Shown here one piece after another: positions 34,956 through 45,957 of a stretch of 52,543 bases of DNA (positions are counted from its first letter, which is position 1; each line of letters starts with the position of its first letter). The position numbers and the translations under genes were made by a program. Origin of the DNA: Reticulitermes lucifugus (Eukaryota > Arthropoda > Insecta > Blattodea > Rhinotermitidae); contig JAKCWW010000002.1 of the NCBI GenBank assembly GCA_026260175.1, forward strand, positions 170,101 through 222,643. Reading direction: 5' to 3'. The notes below the pieces were generated by a model. The model saw nothing but the letters and a program-made list of their open reading frames with translations. It was not told the DNA's origin and did not search any database.

Positions 34956-35621
34956 TTTCCGCCGACAGTGAAGTATAAATTTTAATCGTGTTAGTCTATA
35001 AATTTTAGTTCAACATGAAGACTGAAAATAACATAAAAGGGGCTTCTAAATAACAAATACAGAAGTAGTTACAACAAATATTTTCATGAAATGTAAATGT
35101 ACTCCATCCTTAAAGAGTGGACACTTTCACCCATTTGGTATTACTGTCCAAAATAATGAATTCTCTAGAGTTGTACAAGAAAACTAACAGGTTCAATAAA
35201 ACTTTTAATTTTATTTAAGTTAAACACAAAAAGATTAACAATAATTTGGGTACAGTTGGGGGTGTGGGCACATCTAAAACCAGAAAGATAGAGACTGAAC
35301 TTGCTGTTAACAGAACTCCAGATTTTGGCCCTTTTGCCTCCATGCAAAATGTAAAAGCAGTGTAATGTGTCCACTTCCGCTTCAACATCAAAGGCAGACC
35401 TGCATGTTATAATACGTCTCTCTTCCTTCTACTAATGGCTGGTTGGTTACTGATAAACATAATATGCAAACACCTCCTCTTTGCCGCATATATTACATTA
35501 TTAAATTAAATAAAATTGCAAATCTACTGAAAAGGATACATTTTTTCCTGGAAAGAAATCTAAGCAGAGAGAAATAAACACACTCCTTCCTGAGGAAGTT
35601 TAACAGTATAAAAATATAAAT
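34950..35621. other. Non-coding interval
   Basis: Nothing recognised. Confidence 0.55.
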
Positions 35622-35775
35622 GTGTTCCTGTCCACGCCATGAAGACATAAGAGTTTCAGCTACATTCATTCTTAACACCAGCACTAAGGCTCTAAATTGA
35701 GGTTAAAATTGGTCAAATTTAAGCCCCGGACGCTTTATTCCAGGGAAAGACCCTCGGTACCCATCGAATTCTAAC
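35622..35775 (-). mobile_element. SINE family A 3' half
   Basis: On the plus strand: TCCTGTCCACGCCATGAAG, a CATTCATTCTTAACACC module, GCACTAAGGCTC, AAGCCCCGGACGC and GGGAAAGACCCTCGGTACCC. The head is missing. CTGTCCACGCCATGAAG marks the family A 3' end. Confidence 0.8.
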
Positions 35776-37433
35776 CTGAGCTTAATCGGGTAAGAAATAA
35801 TAAACAAAAATGATTTTCGGATTTAACAAGATATTAACTGCTATTTAAAAAATTTTGTTCCTGCCCGTTACATTTATCCCGCGTAGTTAGCTTAGTTGGT
35901 CCAATTACTGACTTAAACTTAAAAAACCAATGACATATTTATAAAACTTTCGTTTGAAAAAAGTATAAGAGTCCAATTGTGACATCGTAACAGAATTTCA
36001 AAACAAAAGTAGAGTTATTTGATACCTGAACACTCAGTAAACCGGCGAATGTGGCGAAAAGCGACCGAGAAACAGTAACCGATGTAACACTGGAAAACTT
36101 AATATTTAATTTGCGAAAAATGGAAAAGTGTTATACAGAGAGGGAAACTGGAGAGTGACATTTTCTCTTGAAACATAAATAATCAAAAGATTTGGAAGTC
36201 CAAATGAGATTTCTGTGAGGTATAAATGGATTAGGCGTGATTTTTATTCGATAATGAAGTGAAGATAATTAAAAGAATTCCTATTTAAGTAGAAAGACAA
36301 AAGATACAAAGGAATACCTAGAGGAAATGGTGTAAACATATTATGCGTAAGTCAGGATGAAAGTCCCAAATACTTACCTAAATTCCCGAATAAGGGAATC
36401 AGTGGAGCCCTTACAAAATATAGTTCTACATTTTGAAAGGAATGGGTTAGACCTAGAGTCCGAAGGGAATTATTTTGAAGGCTAAATACGAAATGTGAGG
36501 AGCATTTTGAGTAGTTTCGGGACGGATTACGTTAGAGGGAAGGGGAGGATTTAAAGTTTCAATTCTTGTGCCGTTCTCCTGATGGCGATATATTACTTGT
36601 GAAATACTGTATAAGAAATACGAATTTAGAATTCAGCAGAACCTGACCACAGTGTATAATGCAATATTTCCTGTTACTACTCTGATCTTTCTCTTTATTT
36701 TGTTTTCTGAAAATAAGTTTGAAGTAACAAGATATTTCCGAAAACATACACGAAGTTTCACCCTTCTATAAGACAATGTAACACCTGTCGAGTAACAAAA
36801 TACTACGTAGAAAACCTAGCCGGTTTTTTACATCTGAATCTGTGGATGTTGCTGAACGAATGGGGTTAATTTTAGGATGGGTGTTTATCCTAGCATGGAC
36901 GATAATGGTAAGACTGTACCGGAGATATTCTCGGGCCAATATCAGTAGTTGTGGCCGCTATCGACTTAAAATAATAGGCCTAATTAAACGTTTACTTTAT
37001 AAATATATAAATAAGGTTACATTACTGCGCCTATCATAATATTTGTGTCCTAAAGTTATTCACCTTCTGCACAAACTGTCTCAAAATATTAAAACCAAAC
37101 AGAATGTTAAATATGGTTTCTTTCTTCTATACTACATTTGTAAATAAAAATATTAAATCGCTGCTTTAAAGTGTCATAAAACAGTTTATTAATAGCTAGG
37201 AGTAGTTATGTGCTGAAAAATGCAAATAAGAATATTCTATGCGGTCATATTACGATGAATTTACACTGCAAAACTGCAGTTTGCATACCACTGATGATAT
37301 TTTTCGCTTTATGCCTGGAAAAGCAGTGCGCAGTGTTAAACAAGGAAAAGAATTTTATCAGGCCCCTTCTAAACAAAAGCAAAGTACCGCCATCCTTACC
37401 CAGTACCAAGGCCTACATTTCATGCTGCGGCTC
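35776..37433. other. Non-coding interval
   Basis: No recognised repeat or gene. Short frames near 36842 and 37210-37541 have no domain; the last runs through the palindrome. Confidence 0.5.
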
Positions 37434-37485
37434 AAACTACGTTCATTCCACATCCAATGTATTGGATGTGGAATGAACGTAGTTT
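37434..37485. repeat. 52-bp perfect inverted repeat (25-bp arms, 2-nt centre)
   Basis: The left arm 37434-37458 ends TTCCACATCCAAT and the right arm 37461-37485 begins ATTGGATGTGGAA. The arms are exact reverse complements over 25 bases and are separated only by GT. As RNA it would form a continuous 25-bp hairpin. It is directly followed by the CTGAAGA motif. Confidence 0.97.
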
Positions 37486-37493
37486 TGAACTTC

Positions 37494-37522
37494 CTGAAGA
37501 TGGTTTTACATAAAACCGAAAC
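37494..37522 (+). other. CUGAAGA-stem-GAAAC motif (retroelement end or hammerhead-core-like)
   Basis: CTGAAGA (37494-37500) is followed by T, a perfect 6-bp stem GGTTTT/AAAACC with an ACAT loop (37502-37517), then GAAAC. CUGANGA, helix II and GAAA are the hammerhead ribozyme core blocks, and Penelope-like retroelements are known to carry such motifs. One extra U lies between core and stem, which the canonical fold lacks. No cleavage site was identified. Confidence 0.4.
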
Positions 37523-40500
37523 ATATATAAGGGTCGATTAATACATAATGAGTGAAAGTGAAGTGCATTTAGTTGGTATTTACAAACAGTGAATTATAAA
37601 ATGCACGGTGAGACGAATATAAAAAAATGTATTTTTTTGTATTGGACCGAAACCTTTAGTAATAAAACTTACAACTCAATCCTGTAAATCTTTTTACATG
37701 GTTCATATGTCAAATTTTGTCGGGGAGCCGTATTGTCAGTTACTGTTTCTGTATCATGTATTTCCAGTTCGTTTTGCAGTGCCGTGTGATATCTTCAGTC
37801 CCTTCGTTAAACTTTGGCTTTCCAGGTGAAGGCCCCGTTCAGTCTCACGGTTTATGACTGTAAAATGCAGCAGAGGATTCCTCCAAAGCCTTGATAAATT
37901 TCTACACCTTGTCACAAATCGAAAACTAACATACAAATTTTCACTTCGCAATTCATTTTTTACCTTACGTCTCTGAAAATCACGTAACGAAGTGCCTTTA
38001 AGAAGTATATCCCATCTGGTAACAATCTTTGCTCTTCACCTCCTCAGTTATGAATATGCACTTTTACGCCCCCTAATTTTGATCTACTCTATTATTTATA
38101 ACAACCCCTTCTCGGCCTTCATCTTTTGATTAAGAACAGTTTGAAAATTTGACGCATGATACACGGAATATATTCTACAAGCAATGGATTCTAAACATTA
38201 CTTTAAATAATTTCACTTTCTTAAATTTTATGGAGCCTGTTGTGGCTTATGCTTTCTGCGCAACACAACTTATCTTATTGAACTGCATTGAACCACAAAA
38301 TAAACTTAAAAAAAATGAAATACAGCTGTTGAGTGTTAATATTAGAAAGAAAGTTTTGTGTTTAAATATATTTCTCCTTAAAAAATCAGAATTCCAGAAG
38401 TTTCCATCAACAGTACATTAAATATATAGAAACAGCAAGACTTCAGATCGTATTTATTAGCAACACATTTATGAAACGGTTTGTAGGCACACAACAACAT
38501 CCTTGTCTCAGGGAATCAATTAAGTTTGAATGCATCCCTTATGTTTATTTAATAATATTTAATATTCCCTGTCGCCTACAGCTTTAGAGCACTCGAAAAC
38601 TGAGTACTCCTCCTTCAATCCCTGAGGAAAAACCAGTGTTCTTCCTAGTCCGTCTGAAATGTATTGTGATAGGATTAGCCCACATGTAGAAAACCACAAA
38701 ATCAGTTAAGTGATTAATTTTTCAGAACGTTATGGTGCCTTGGAAATATTTATGATGAATTAAGGCTGATATTTATATCCCTAAAGACCAACAGCCATAC
38801 TTTACAGTCACTGCTGTGTATTAAAATTTATATGAAAACAATGGACATAAATTTCAGTACTCCCAAATAGCATCCAAATTCAGAGAAAATCAAAGAGTTC
38901 TTTCTTGTACCACAGGTCAAACACGAAATAAAATTCGAGTTTTTAAGGGATTAGATTTACAGAATAATTCAGCGATTTATGTTAGCACTAATATCCACAG
39001 TGAAATATGAATTAAGGTTACATAAGTGTTTCACAATAGTAATGACGTAGGTTTTTATTCTTTGTATTTTCCCCTTATTTTAATAGGCTTCGTTAATGTC
39101 TTTGACATTACTTAATATATTAGGTTTATCATATAATTTCAAACATTCGGCCTGTTTTCTTTTTGATATGGACATGCAGCCCACACAACAACTCAGTTTT
39201 CACAACATTGTGATGAAGTAAACAGAAGACGACAGTCATATTCCAAATTGGTTATGCCTATTGTAATATAATCGAATCTTTTGCACCCGAGCTAATTCTC
39301 GTCTACCACCGCTGACATCTTATTTATTCTATGCTGCTTGATTTTCAGATGTACTAGCAAGCAAAAAATTGTGTTTAGTGCAACTTATGTTTCAGGTATG
39401 GACCATCTACAACCAATACAAAAGGTAAATGTTTGCTGCATTTTGAAGCACATACTCGAATTTAATTAATTATAGAGGTGAAACTACGTTTTCTGAAGAA
39501 GAGTTCTATAAAACTATTTTCGTATTATCTCTGTGGTTTCAACAAATTATAAGAAATGATAACTATAGATGTCATTCCATGTAAACGAAAGCGAACCGGA
39601 AGCCGGTATCGACATCTTGCAGATTGCCACAATACCAACAATGCATAGCAATTTTTAAAAATTGTATACCGTACCTTGGTTATCTCTTGGTACATGAAAA
39701 TTACATTGAAACATTTATGAAGAAAGGATACAAATTACAATTAAAACAATCTCTTGTCCACAGAATAGTAGTTTTTATAAGGTACTTTATAAAACCACTG
39801 GTTTTTATTTGGCCTAATATTTGAAAATTAATTATGTGTATAATTAAATTAATAATAAACAACGTTTATCCACATTTTTACTTTCATATATCACATCTTA
39901 TTTCTGTCAATAAGTATCAGATTCACGTAACACGACTTGACAAATGGAATATTCGATTTGGTACCTCAAAAAGCAAAGAAAAAATTTATAACTTTAATTT
40001 TTTGCTTATATAAATAAAAACTCCGAAACAAATCCGTGTTATGTAAGAGTGGGAGACTCAAGATGCTGAAAAAATAGCTTGTAGGAGAAAACCCAACACA
40101 TTCTCACAATAATGAATGGATTTTATGCACTTTGATTGGTAGAACGAAATATGTATCCCTAGAAATATGTGTTCCTAAGGAATGTCGGATTTACGTTGTG
40201 TTTTCTTCAAGATAAGAACCAAATTTATGATGAGCAGTATTTTAACATTAGCGTTACAGTGTACATGGCAGTAAACGCCTAACGTCGAAATTCTTCATTG
40301 TGTGTAAAAATACAGCATAATTTCCGCATCTCACCTTTATTTAATTATACCACCACAAAGCCAGAATTAAAAACACACTACCATACATCAATAAGAGAGA
40401 CTCCAGCACGGTGTCTTAATTTTTATGCAAAACTTCTTACCGGTTCTAATACAGATTCAGATTCCAATAAAATAGAAATTTCAGGCATTAAACTTGAGAA

Positions 40501-40552
40501 TAAATATATCACTGTCACTATATGGCGTATCGTTTTAAACTTCAGTAAAGTC
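37523..40552. other. Non-coding interval
   Basis: Nothing recognised; frames are 90 codons or shorter and AT-driven. Confidence 0.6.
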
Positions 40553-40668
40553 TCGCATATAATTTTATTCTACCCTACTAATCTAACACTATTACAGTGA
40601 TAATACAGCCTCACATATAATATTACTCTACCCTACCCATGCAATATTATTACAGTGATAAATATTAT
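40553..40668. repeat. Imperfect tandem duplication, period 58 bp
   Basis: TCGCATATAATTTTATTCTA at 40553 recurs as TCACATATAATATTACTCTA at 40611. TATTACAGTGATAA occurs in both units. Confidence 0.85.
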
Positions 40669-41035
40669 TTGTTTAATGTCGTAGACTGCTACTGCAAATA
40701 GGAAATAAAAGAACAAGCAACTGGCAATCGATGTTGTTCCGGTTCTATACACGTCATTCCATGATCATTAATAATTAATTTCCACAAATTAACGACTTCG
40801 TTTCTCTTGTTATATCTAGGATTTTTCAATAGCAGCAGACGCAAAGTAACAGAGTTGCTGGCAACAGCATCCCCGTTACAGAGGGCCTCATTAATGGAAC
40901 ATTAAAACGTATATTCAAAAATGACAAAAACGTATAAACTCTGCAATGTTATTAAGCAGATTCTGGGAAAATACTTCTTAAATATTATTTTTTAAGAGTT
41001 TTATTACGATTCACACACTTTTTCTCGGAAAAACC
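40669..41035. other. Spacer between two tandem repeats
   Basis: Nothing recognised. Confidence 0.5.
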
Positions 41036-41361
41036 TATCCTGAATTTCATGATAGGTCACACGTCCTGTCGTAATTTACTCTGAAAGAATATCCTCAATT
41101 TCACGTAGCATTGAGCGAAATGCCCTATTTTACTTTTGAAATATTATCCTGAAATTTTATCACAACACGCGACCTGTCCCATTTTACTTGTGAATAAAAT
41201 ATCCTGAGTCATATTACGTCACACGATCTGTTCCATTTTACATATAAAAACTTCCTAAATTTCATGTTATACGACACGGTCTGTCCCATGTTACATACGA
41301 ACAAAATATCATATGCTTTACCTTACATCGCATGGTCAGTCCAATTTTACTTGTAAATGAA
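41036..41361. repeat. Degenerate tandem array, six units of about 55 bp
   Basis: Units begin near 41036, 41090, 41145, 41200, 41251 and 41307, each with TATCCT or a variant. They continue with an AATTTCA-like block, a CACG/CACAC block, CTGTCCCATTTTACTT-like sequence and an A-rich end. Spacings are 54, 55, 55, 51 and 56. A seventh partial unit may follow. Units differ at many positions, so the array is old. Confidence 0.85.
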
Positions 41362-41892
41362 ACACCCGTATTTGTTCAACGTGACTCAAAATTGTATGTG
41401 GTTTTTCATTTAGAGGGTAAAACTCGTCTACGACTTATGCATTGTTCTAAAAATTTAGAATTCATTTTGTACCAAGCGCTACATGAGCGAGATTCTATGA
41501 CCCATTTTTACTGACTAAGGATATTCTACATTGATAACCTAATTAAATTGCATGTAACTCTAATAAAGTTTAGTTTCAAGGTACATATATTTGCATAACC
41601 ATTCAACAACAAATAATATGCTTGCAAATAAAAAATTAAACTAAGATTTCATGTTCTTAACCGAAACATTATCTCATAATTTATAGCACTCTTCCTTTAA
41701 TGCAATGGAATTCCAAAGATGGCAACTGAAACTTGTACTAATGCCGATCGAATTCTCCAAACTCTGCATACCCGCCACGTGCTACAGTACCCCCACTCCT
41801 TGCTAACCTACAAGGCCAAGCAGACTCCAACACTGTACACACGCTTGTTCCTTAATAAGAGGATATAAAGAAAATCATACAACTTAACTTAC
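41362..41892. other. Non-coding interval; would be first-intron sequence if the minus-strand exon is real
   Basis: No feature recognised. It lies downstream (minus strand) of the candidate splice donor at 41892/41893. Confidence 0.4.
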
Positions 41893-42170
41893 CTGGTAAC
41901 TGTTGATGCTAGTTTATTTTTGGGCGCCTAGTTCTCATCCGTCCGTCATTGCAGTCTGTTGCCAGCCTGCGTTGCGTTGAGTCGCTGACTCGCAATATCT
42001 TTCCAAGAACGGTTGTCTGACAAGGTGATTACAAAATACTCAGATGAAGATGAGTCGGCAATAACTATCACTGAAAGATGAGCACGTCTTGTCTGTGACA
42101 GTCTGGAACGTTCGACTGGCCGCGTTAGAGACACACACTCAAGTACGCTAGGCGCCATCTTGGAATCGAA
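41893..42170 (-). other. Candidate first exon with a short upstream-type ORF
   Basis: On the minus strand CCAAGATGGCGCC places an ATG at 42158-42156 with A at -3 and G at +4, a good start context. The frame runs 70 codons (MAPSVLECVSL... to NATQAGNRLQ) and stops at 41946. A perfect donor CAG/GTAAGT lies at 41895-41887, ending the exon at 41893. Because the frame closes before the donor, this would be a 5' UTR exon with an upstream ORF, or a non-coding RNA exon, if transcribed. The 70-residue product has no recognised domain. CG dinucleotides are denser than in the flanks. No acceptor or second exon was identified. Confidence 0.35.
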
Positions 42171-42224
42171 AGACGAAACGAAGGAAATAAAAACAAAGGA
42201 ACATGCAGCACACACTATCGATGA
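42152..42224 (-). promoter_or_regulatory. Candidate promoter elements (YY1-like and DRE-like)
   Basis: AAGATGGCGCC on the minus strand (plus-strand 42152-42162) resembles the YY1 site that often straddles a start codon. TATCGATG at about 42216-42223 is one base from the insect DRE octamer TATCGATA. They lie just upstream of, or at, the candidate exon start. Both are short and could be chance. Confidence 0.3.
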
Positions 42225-43225
42225 ATAATTACGGAATAAAGGAAGCGATATACATTACGCACCGTGACATGCAGTTGCTTTTTCTAAATAAAATGATTTG
42301 TGGGTGTATACTATATGATAATTACAGTCGGAAACGTTGAAAGCACAAAAGTATAATGTTTTAAACGTTGTGTCAGACGACAACTCGTATTTACAACTTC
42401 CTCGACGTCTCCTTAAGATAAATTCACATTTCATGCACGAAATTTATTGATGGAATTGGATATTTAAGAATTTCTTCCCGGCTGTCTTATATAAATGACA
42501 CGACAGTACTCTGTTTAAATAAAACTTCGTTAAACGCTATAACAAACCGAATTATTTACTAAACCACAGACAAGAACATAAAATAGAATTCACAATTTTG
42601 ATCTTGAAAGAAACGCTACGACGTTACATTTTCTTGTTACCAAATGCTTCACTGTCTTCCTCAGACGACGGCTTGCCTGTGGTGACTGGTTAGACCAGCA
42701 GAAAGCCTAGTGGAAAGCAGCAGTGGAATTGTTTTTGCTGTCTCCCAATTGTTTATGGAAGGAAATAAGGTCTGGCAGAGGGGTCGAATGGAGCAGGGTG
42801 TGTGCACTTATTAAATGTGGACTTCTATTAGGGGTGAGAGCGGTAAAGGTGCACCGCAAGAAACAAAGGGAAAGGCAAAGAGACAATTTTAGAAGTGGAC
42901 AGTTTTAGTTCCGGGAAATTTTATCTGTGTATCTGCTATTGTAAACATGAACGTCTCATCAAAAGAGTGAATGAAATAAACATGCAAGTTCCTGTCGCAT
43001 ACAGGATGAACTGTCATTCATCAGGTGCTTATGTATCTAGACGTATCTGCATGAAAGCATTTGTTTGCCTTCACGAAATACTGTCGTGCAACAGAAAGAC
43101 GATGAGACGGTGTGTGTCAATACTAGCAATACAGTTGGTTAAACAAACCACAATTCATCAATTTAAGAAGACAGAAACAAATGTACGTAGTATTCTATGC
43201 GCACGCAACACAACGTCAAATGCAA
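42225..43225. other. Unassigned interval
   Basis: It includes the start of the longest plus-strand open frame in the window (42895-43365, 156 codons), which has a basic, Arg/Lys-rich end and no recognised domain. No repeat family seen. Confidence 0.4.
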
Positions 43226-43360
43226 AACAGCCAATAAAAACACACCGGCCCCCTAAAAAGGGGGGAAAAAAAGCGGATGAAAGAATAAGATTGCGCGGAC
43301 TTCCTAGACTTGCAGAACTGCGCACGCGCGAGTCACTTCGATACTGTTTCCCGCCATTTA
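43226..43360. promoter_or_regulatory. Candidate CG-rich promoter with CCAAT, NRF1 and E2F-like sites
   Basis: AGCCAAT sits at 43229-43235, TGCGCACGCGCG at 43319-43330 matches the NRF1 consensus YGCGCAYGCGCR exactly, and TTTCCCGCC at 43347-43355 matches the E2F consensus. The stretch is CG-rich against an AT-rich background. Co-occurrence of three housekeeping-type sites within 130 bp is what makes it notable. No transcript start can be seen from sequence alone, and the direction is unknown. Confidence 0.4.
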
Positions 43361-43527
43361 TGTAGTAATTAATATCAGTAATAAATTAAAAATACGGGAA
43401 CTACCAAACTCTAAAAAACTGTCGCCATTTGACAACCACTCAGTAAGGTACACTACTAGTCGCTAGAAGCCCCGTGGCTGTACTAGTAAGTTGGTGTTGG
43501 CTCCATCCAAGCACAGAACGTGAAGCT

Positions 43528-43622
43528 AAGAAGAGAGACAGAGAGTAAGATGATGGGGGAGGGAGGGAGAAGAAAAGCCAGAGTGAGAGGGTTGGAATAA
43601 GGAAGGAAGGATTGAGGTCGGG
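43528..43622 (+). repeat. Purine-rich tract
   Basis: Almost uninterrupted A and G on the plus strand, with GGGGGAGGGAGGGAG in the middle. Confidence 0.8.
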
Positions 43623-43719
43623 TTTACACTGTACAACTATCTTGACAACTATTTAGTCACAATAAACCAGTTTTATAGGCCTTGATATCCTTTTATATAA
43701 TTCACATATTACATGTCTG

Positions 43720-43800
43720 TACTGGCTAAAACCAATATACTGCAGCTCTTCCGTTATCGGGAGGTCTCCAGTTCGTGTCCAGACGTGCTCTTCCTCTGTG
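43720..43800 (+). mobile_element. Weak tRNA-like SINE head
   Basis: TGGCTAAAACCA (10 of 12 with the A box) and AGTTCGTGTCC (9 of 11 with the B box) lie about 45 bp apart. No body match. Confidence 0.3.
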
Positions 43801-43912
43801 TTCACAACCTGAAGTTATACAAAACAAAATACACAATGTACGTATGATATAATATTGTGGTGCGTTTAGGTTACTATTTTTACCTTAAGAAAGCAAAAAT
43901 GTGTTCTCTTGG

Positions 43913-44022
43913 TATTGTTGAACAACATATGTCGCTGTGAAAATTGTAATAAATGTTATAGGCATTGTCATGGAAATTCAACAACGAGTCTATTTTTGTT
44001 GTTGAGCTACATATGTCGCTGT
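43913..44022 (+). repeat. Imperfect direct repeat of about 24 bp, spaced about 80 bp
   Basis: TTGTTGAACAACATATGTCG near 43917 recurs as TTGTTGAGCTACATATGTCG near 44000, each followed by CTGT. Confidence 0.8.
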
Positions 44023-44652
44023 CAGCAATACAAATATACGTAAGTCTTCATGTAAAGTAAGTGACATTTTGTCCGATTTTAAGAAAATTTGGATTTTCTC
44101 GAAAGATTTTAATAAAAATCTACAAGATCAAATTTCAGGAAAACTTTTTCAATGGAAGCTAAGTTTATATATGCGGACAGACAGACGGGCTGACTTTACG
44201 AACGTAATAGGCGCTTTTAGCAAATATTCGAAAGCACGTAATGATAAAGACTGCTTAAAATTTTAAAGCCTATTGGTAACTAAATCTACCCCCTAATGAC
44301 ACATTTACAAGCTATGTATTCTGATCATAGATTTATTAATTTGTTACGGATAACTCTCGTATTCAACAATGACTATTTCCCTAAAAACCGTTAACTGATT
44401 AGTCTTTGTAATGGAGCAGATTTCATTCCCTGTGATACAGAACTGAATTCTTACAAAACTTAGATGAATTTCAGTCTTCGACAATTTAAACGGCAGCATG
44501 TGTTTAAAGGGGCTTGACAAATATCCCTTTCGATATCTGGTACTCAGGTCGAGTCCTCGCAATTTGAATATCAGGGTGAAGGGTAGGCTGTCCCTGGAAC
44601 AATATTTAAGTCCTCGACAGCTTAATAGAACCAAAGGTAGAACACTGAAGTA

Positions 44653-44688
44653 TGCTGAAGTAGTAATGCTGAAGTAGTAATCCTGAAG
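44653..44688. repeat. Tandem repeat, 14-bp unit, about 2.5 copies
   Basis: TGCTGAAGTAGTAA at 44653 and 44667, then a diverged TCCTGAAG. Confidence 0.9.
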
Positions 44689-44839
44689 CCCACTATTTGG
44701 CAGAAGCATGAGCCAGTTTTTTTTTGTAGAGAAGGGCCCCGCAGTAGATGCTACGGACGCATCGCAACCTGAAGGTTTATTGTGCAATCCTTGTGATGAA
44801 GATGAAGGGAAAGATGATCAGTTTTTCTTTCATTTTTCC

Positions 44840-45018
44840 AAGCAACGGGGTACCAGTGGAATGAAATTGACACGGGAAAACCGACGTACTCGGAGAAAAA
44901 CGTGTCCCAGTGCCAATTTGTCCACCACAAATCCCACATGGACTGATTCGGGATCAAATCCAGGCCTCCGCGGTGACAGGCCGGTGACTAACCGCCTGAG
45001 CTATGGCACGGTCCATGA
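44840..45018 (-). mobile_element. SINE family B copy with perfect A box
   Basis: The minus-strand head reads GTGCCATAGCTCAGGCGG; TAGCTCAGGCGG (plus-strand 44992-45003) fits TRGYNNARNNGG exactly. GGATTTGATCCC is a B box with two changes. The body carries CACCGCGGAGGCC, CCCACAAATC-like, CACTGGGACACG, CGAGTACGTCGGTTTTCCCG and TCAATTTCATTCC. It is the reference copy for family B here. Confidence 0.85.
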
Positions 45019-45536
45019 GCAAGTTACTGCCTAGTCCATACTTCCCAAATATTTCTGTAGGCTCAAAATTATCCGTCGTCTACGCCCGCCCCCCAGCCCC
45101 TCAAAATTGTCACCCAATTACTCTGTGAAGTCCTTGTCGTTGTCATTCAAGTCATATATGCAAGCCATATTAATTTTATTTTTTCCACTATCACAGAAAT
45201 AATGAGACATTTACATGAAAATATCTTGACTGTGATGCATGTTGAGAAAACACATTGGTGCAAGTAGGAGTGTAGTATTAAAAGAGAGGTATTTCTTAGT
45301 TCACGTAAAGTGAGCAAAAATATTTCAAGAGAGTGTTTTGTTTGGTTGAATTTTGTGAGCATTGAAATAAGTAAATACGTAAACGAGTATTCTAATCACG
45401 TAAATATAAGGTATTAAAAGTAAAAATAATCCTCTAAACCAGTCATTTTATTATCGCTCTGAAAATTGTTACACTTCTAGCGTTTTATTTCGTCACGTTT
45501 GCTAACATCGAGCGTGAAATAACAATGACTTTTTTA
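45019..45536. other. Spacer left of the mariner remnant
   Basis: No terminal inverted repeat or N-terminal transposase sequence was found here, although the inversion model would place the 5' end of the element on this side. Confidence 0.4.
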
Positions 45537-45957
45537 AAAACTGCAAGAGTGAGCAGTAATATAAGTCATTGACCGTGGTGCCAACTGGCACGGGATGGTC
45601 GAGCACAAGCCCATTTCGGCTGAAGAACATGACATGCATGACTTTCAGAGCGCCCTGTCTGCGCCGGGCAATTTTCTTCCTCGGTGACGTTGGGGCGCGC
45701 CATTCAGCATTCTGTCGTTTCAGCTGAGGGTCAAATGAATGNATCCATGACTCGTCAACCGTTAAAATGCGATCGAGGAATGCAATGCCTTCATTTCTCC
45801 AACGCTGCAGATGGATGTTGGCGAGGAGAACACGCATGGCTTTTGGTCAACGTTGAGCACGTGTGGAATCCACTTTGCACAAACTTTTCTTTTCCCGAAG
45901 CTGTTGGTGAGGATACGGTAAACACTTGCTGGCGAGATTCCGACTTCTGATAGGGTG
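45537..45957 (-). pseudogene. Mariner transposase remnant, central part, inverted and frameshifted
   Basis: The minus strand starts GFTLSEVGISPASVYRILTN (second helix-turn-helix region) and continues with KRKVCAKWIPH and LNVDQK. It then loses one base near 45838-45841 and resumes in the next frame with MRVLLANIHLQRWRNEG, ILTVDESW, HSFDPQLKRQNAEWR, MFFSRNG and YYCSLLQ. TVDE carries the first catalytic aspartate of the mariner DDD triad. Homology ends at about 45537. One ambiguous base (N at 45742) falls in the codon after ESW. The N-terminal part is absent. Known family: Tc1/mariner cut-and-paste transposases. Confidence 0.92.

Larger units (their letters stand above)
43361..44839. other. Unassigned interval with small repeats
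   Basis: Contains a purine-rich tract, a weak tRNA-like stretch, a direct repeat and a 14-bp tandem duplication, listed separately. The minus-strand 147-codon frame at 44344-44787 has no recognised domain. Confidence 0.45.

Noticed and set aside
44344..44787. 147-codon minus-strand frame as a gene
   Set aside because: No domain recognised, no splice context, and it includes a 14-bp tandem duplication; treated as chance.
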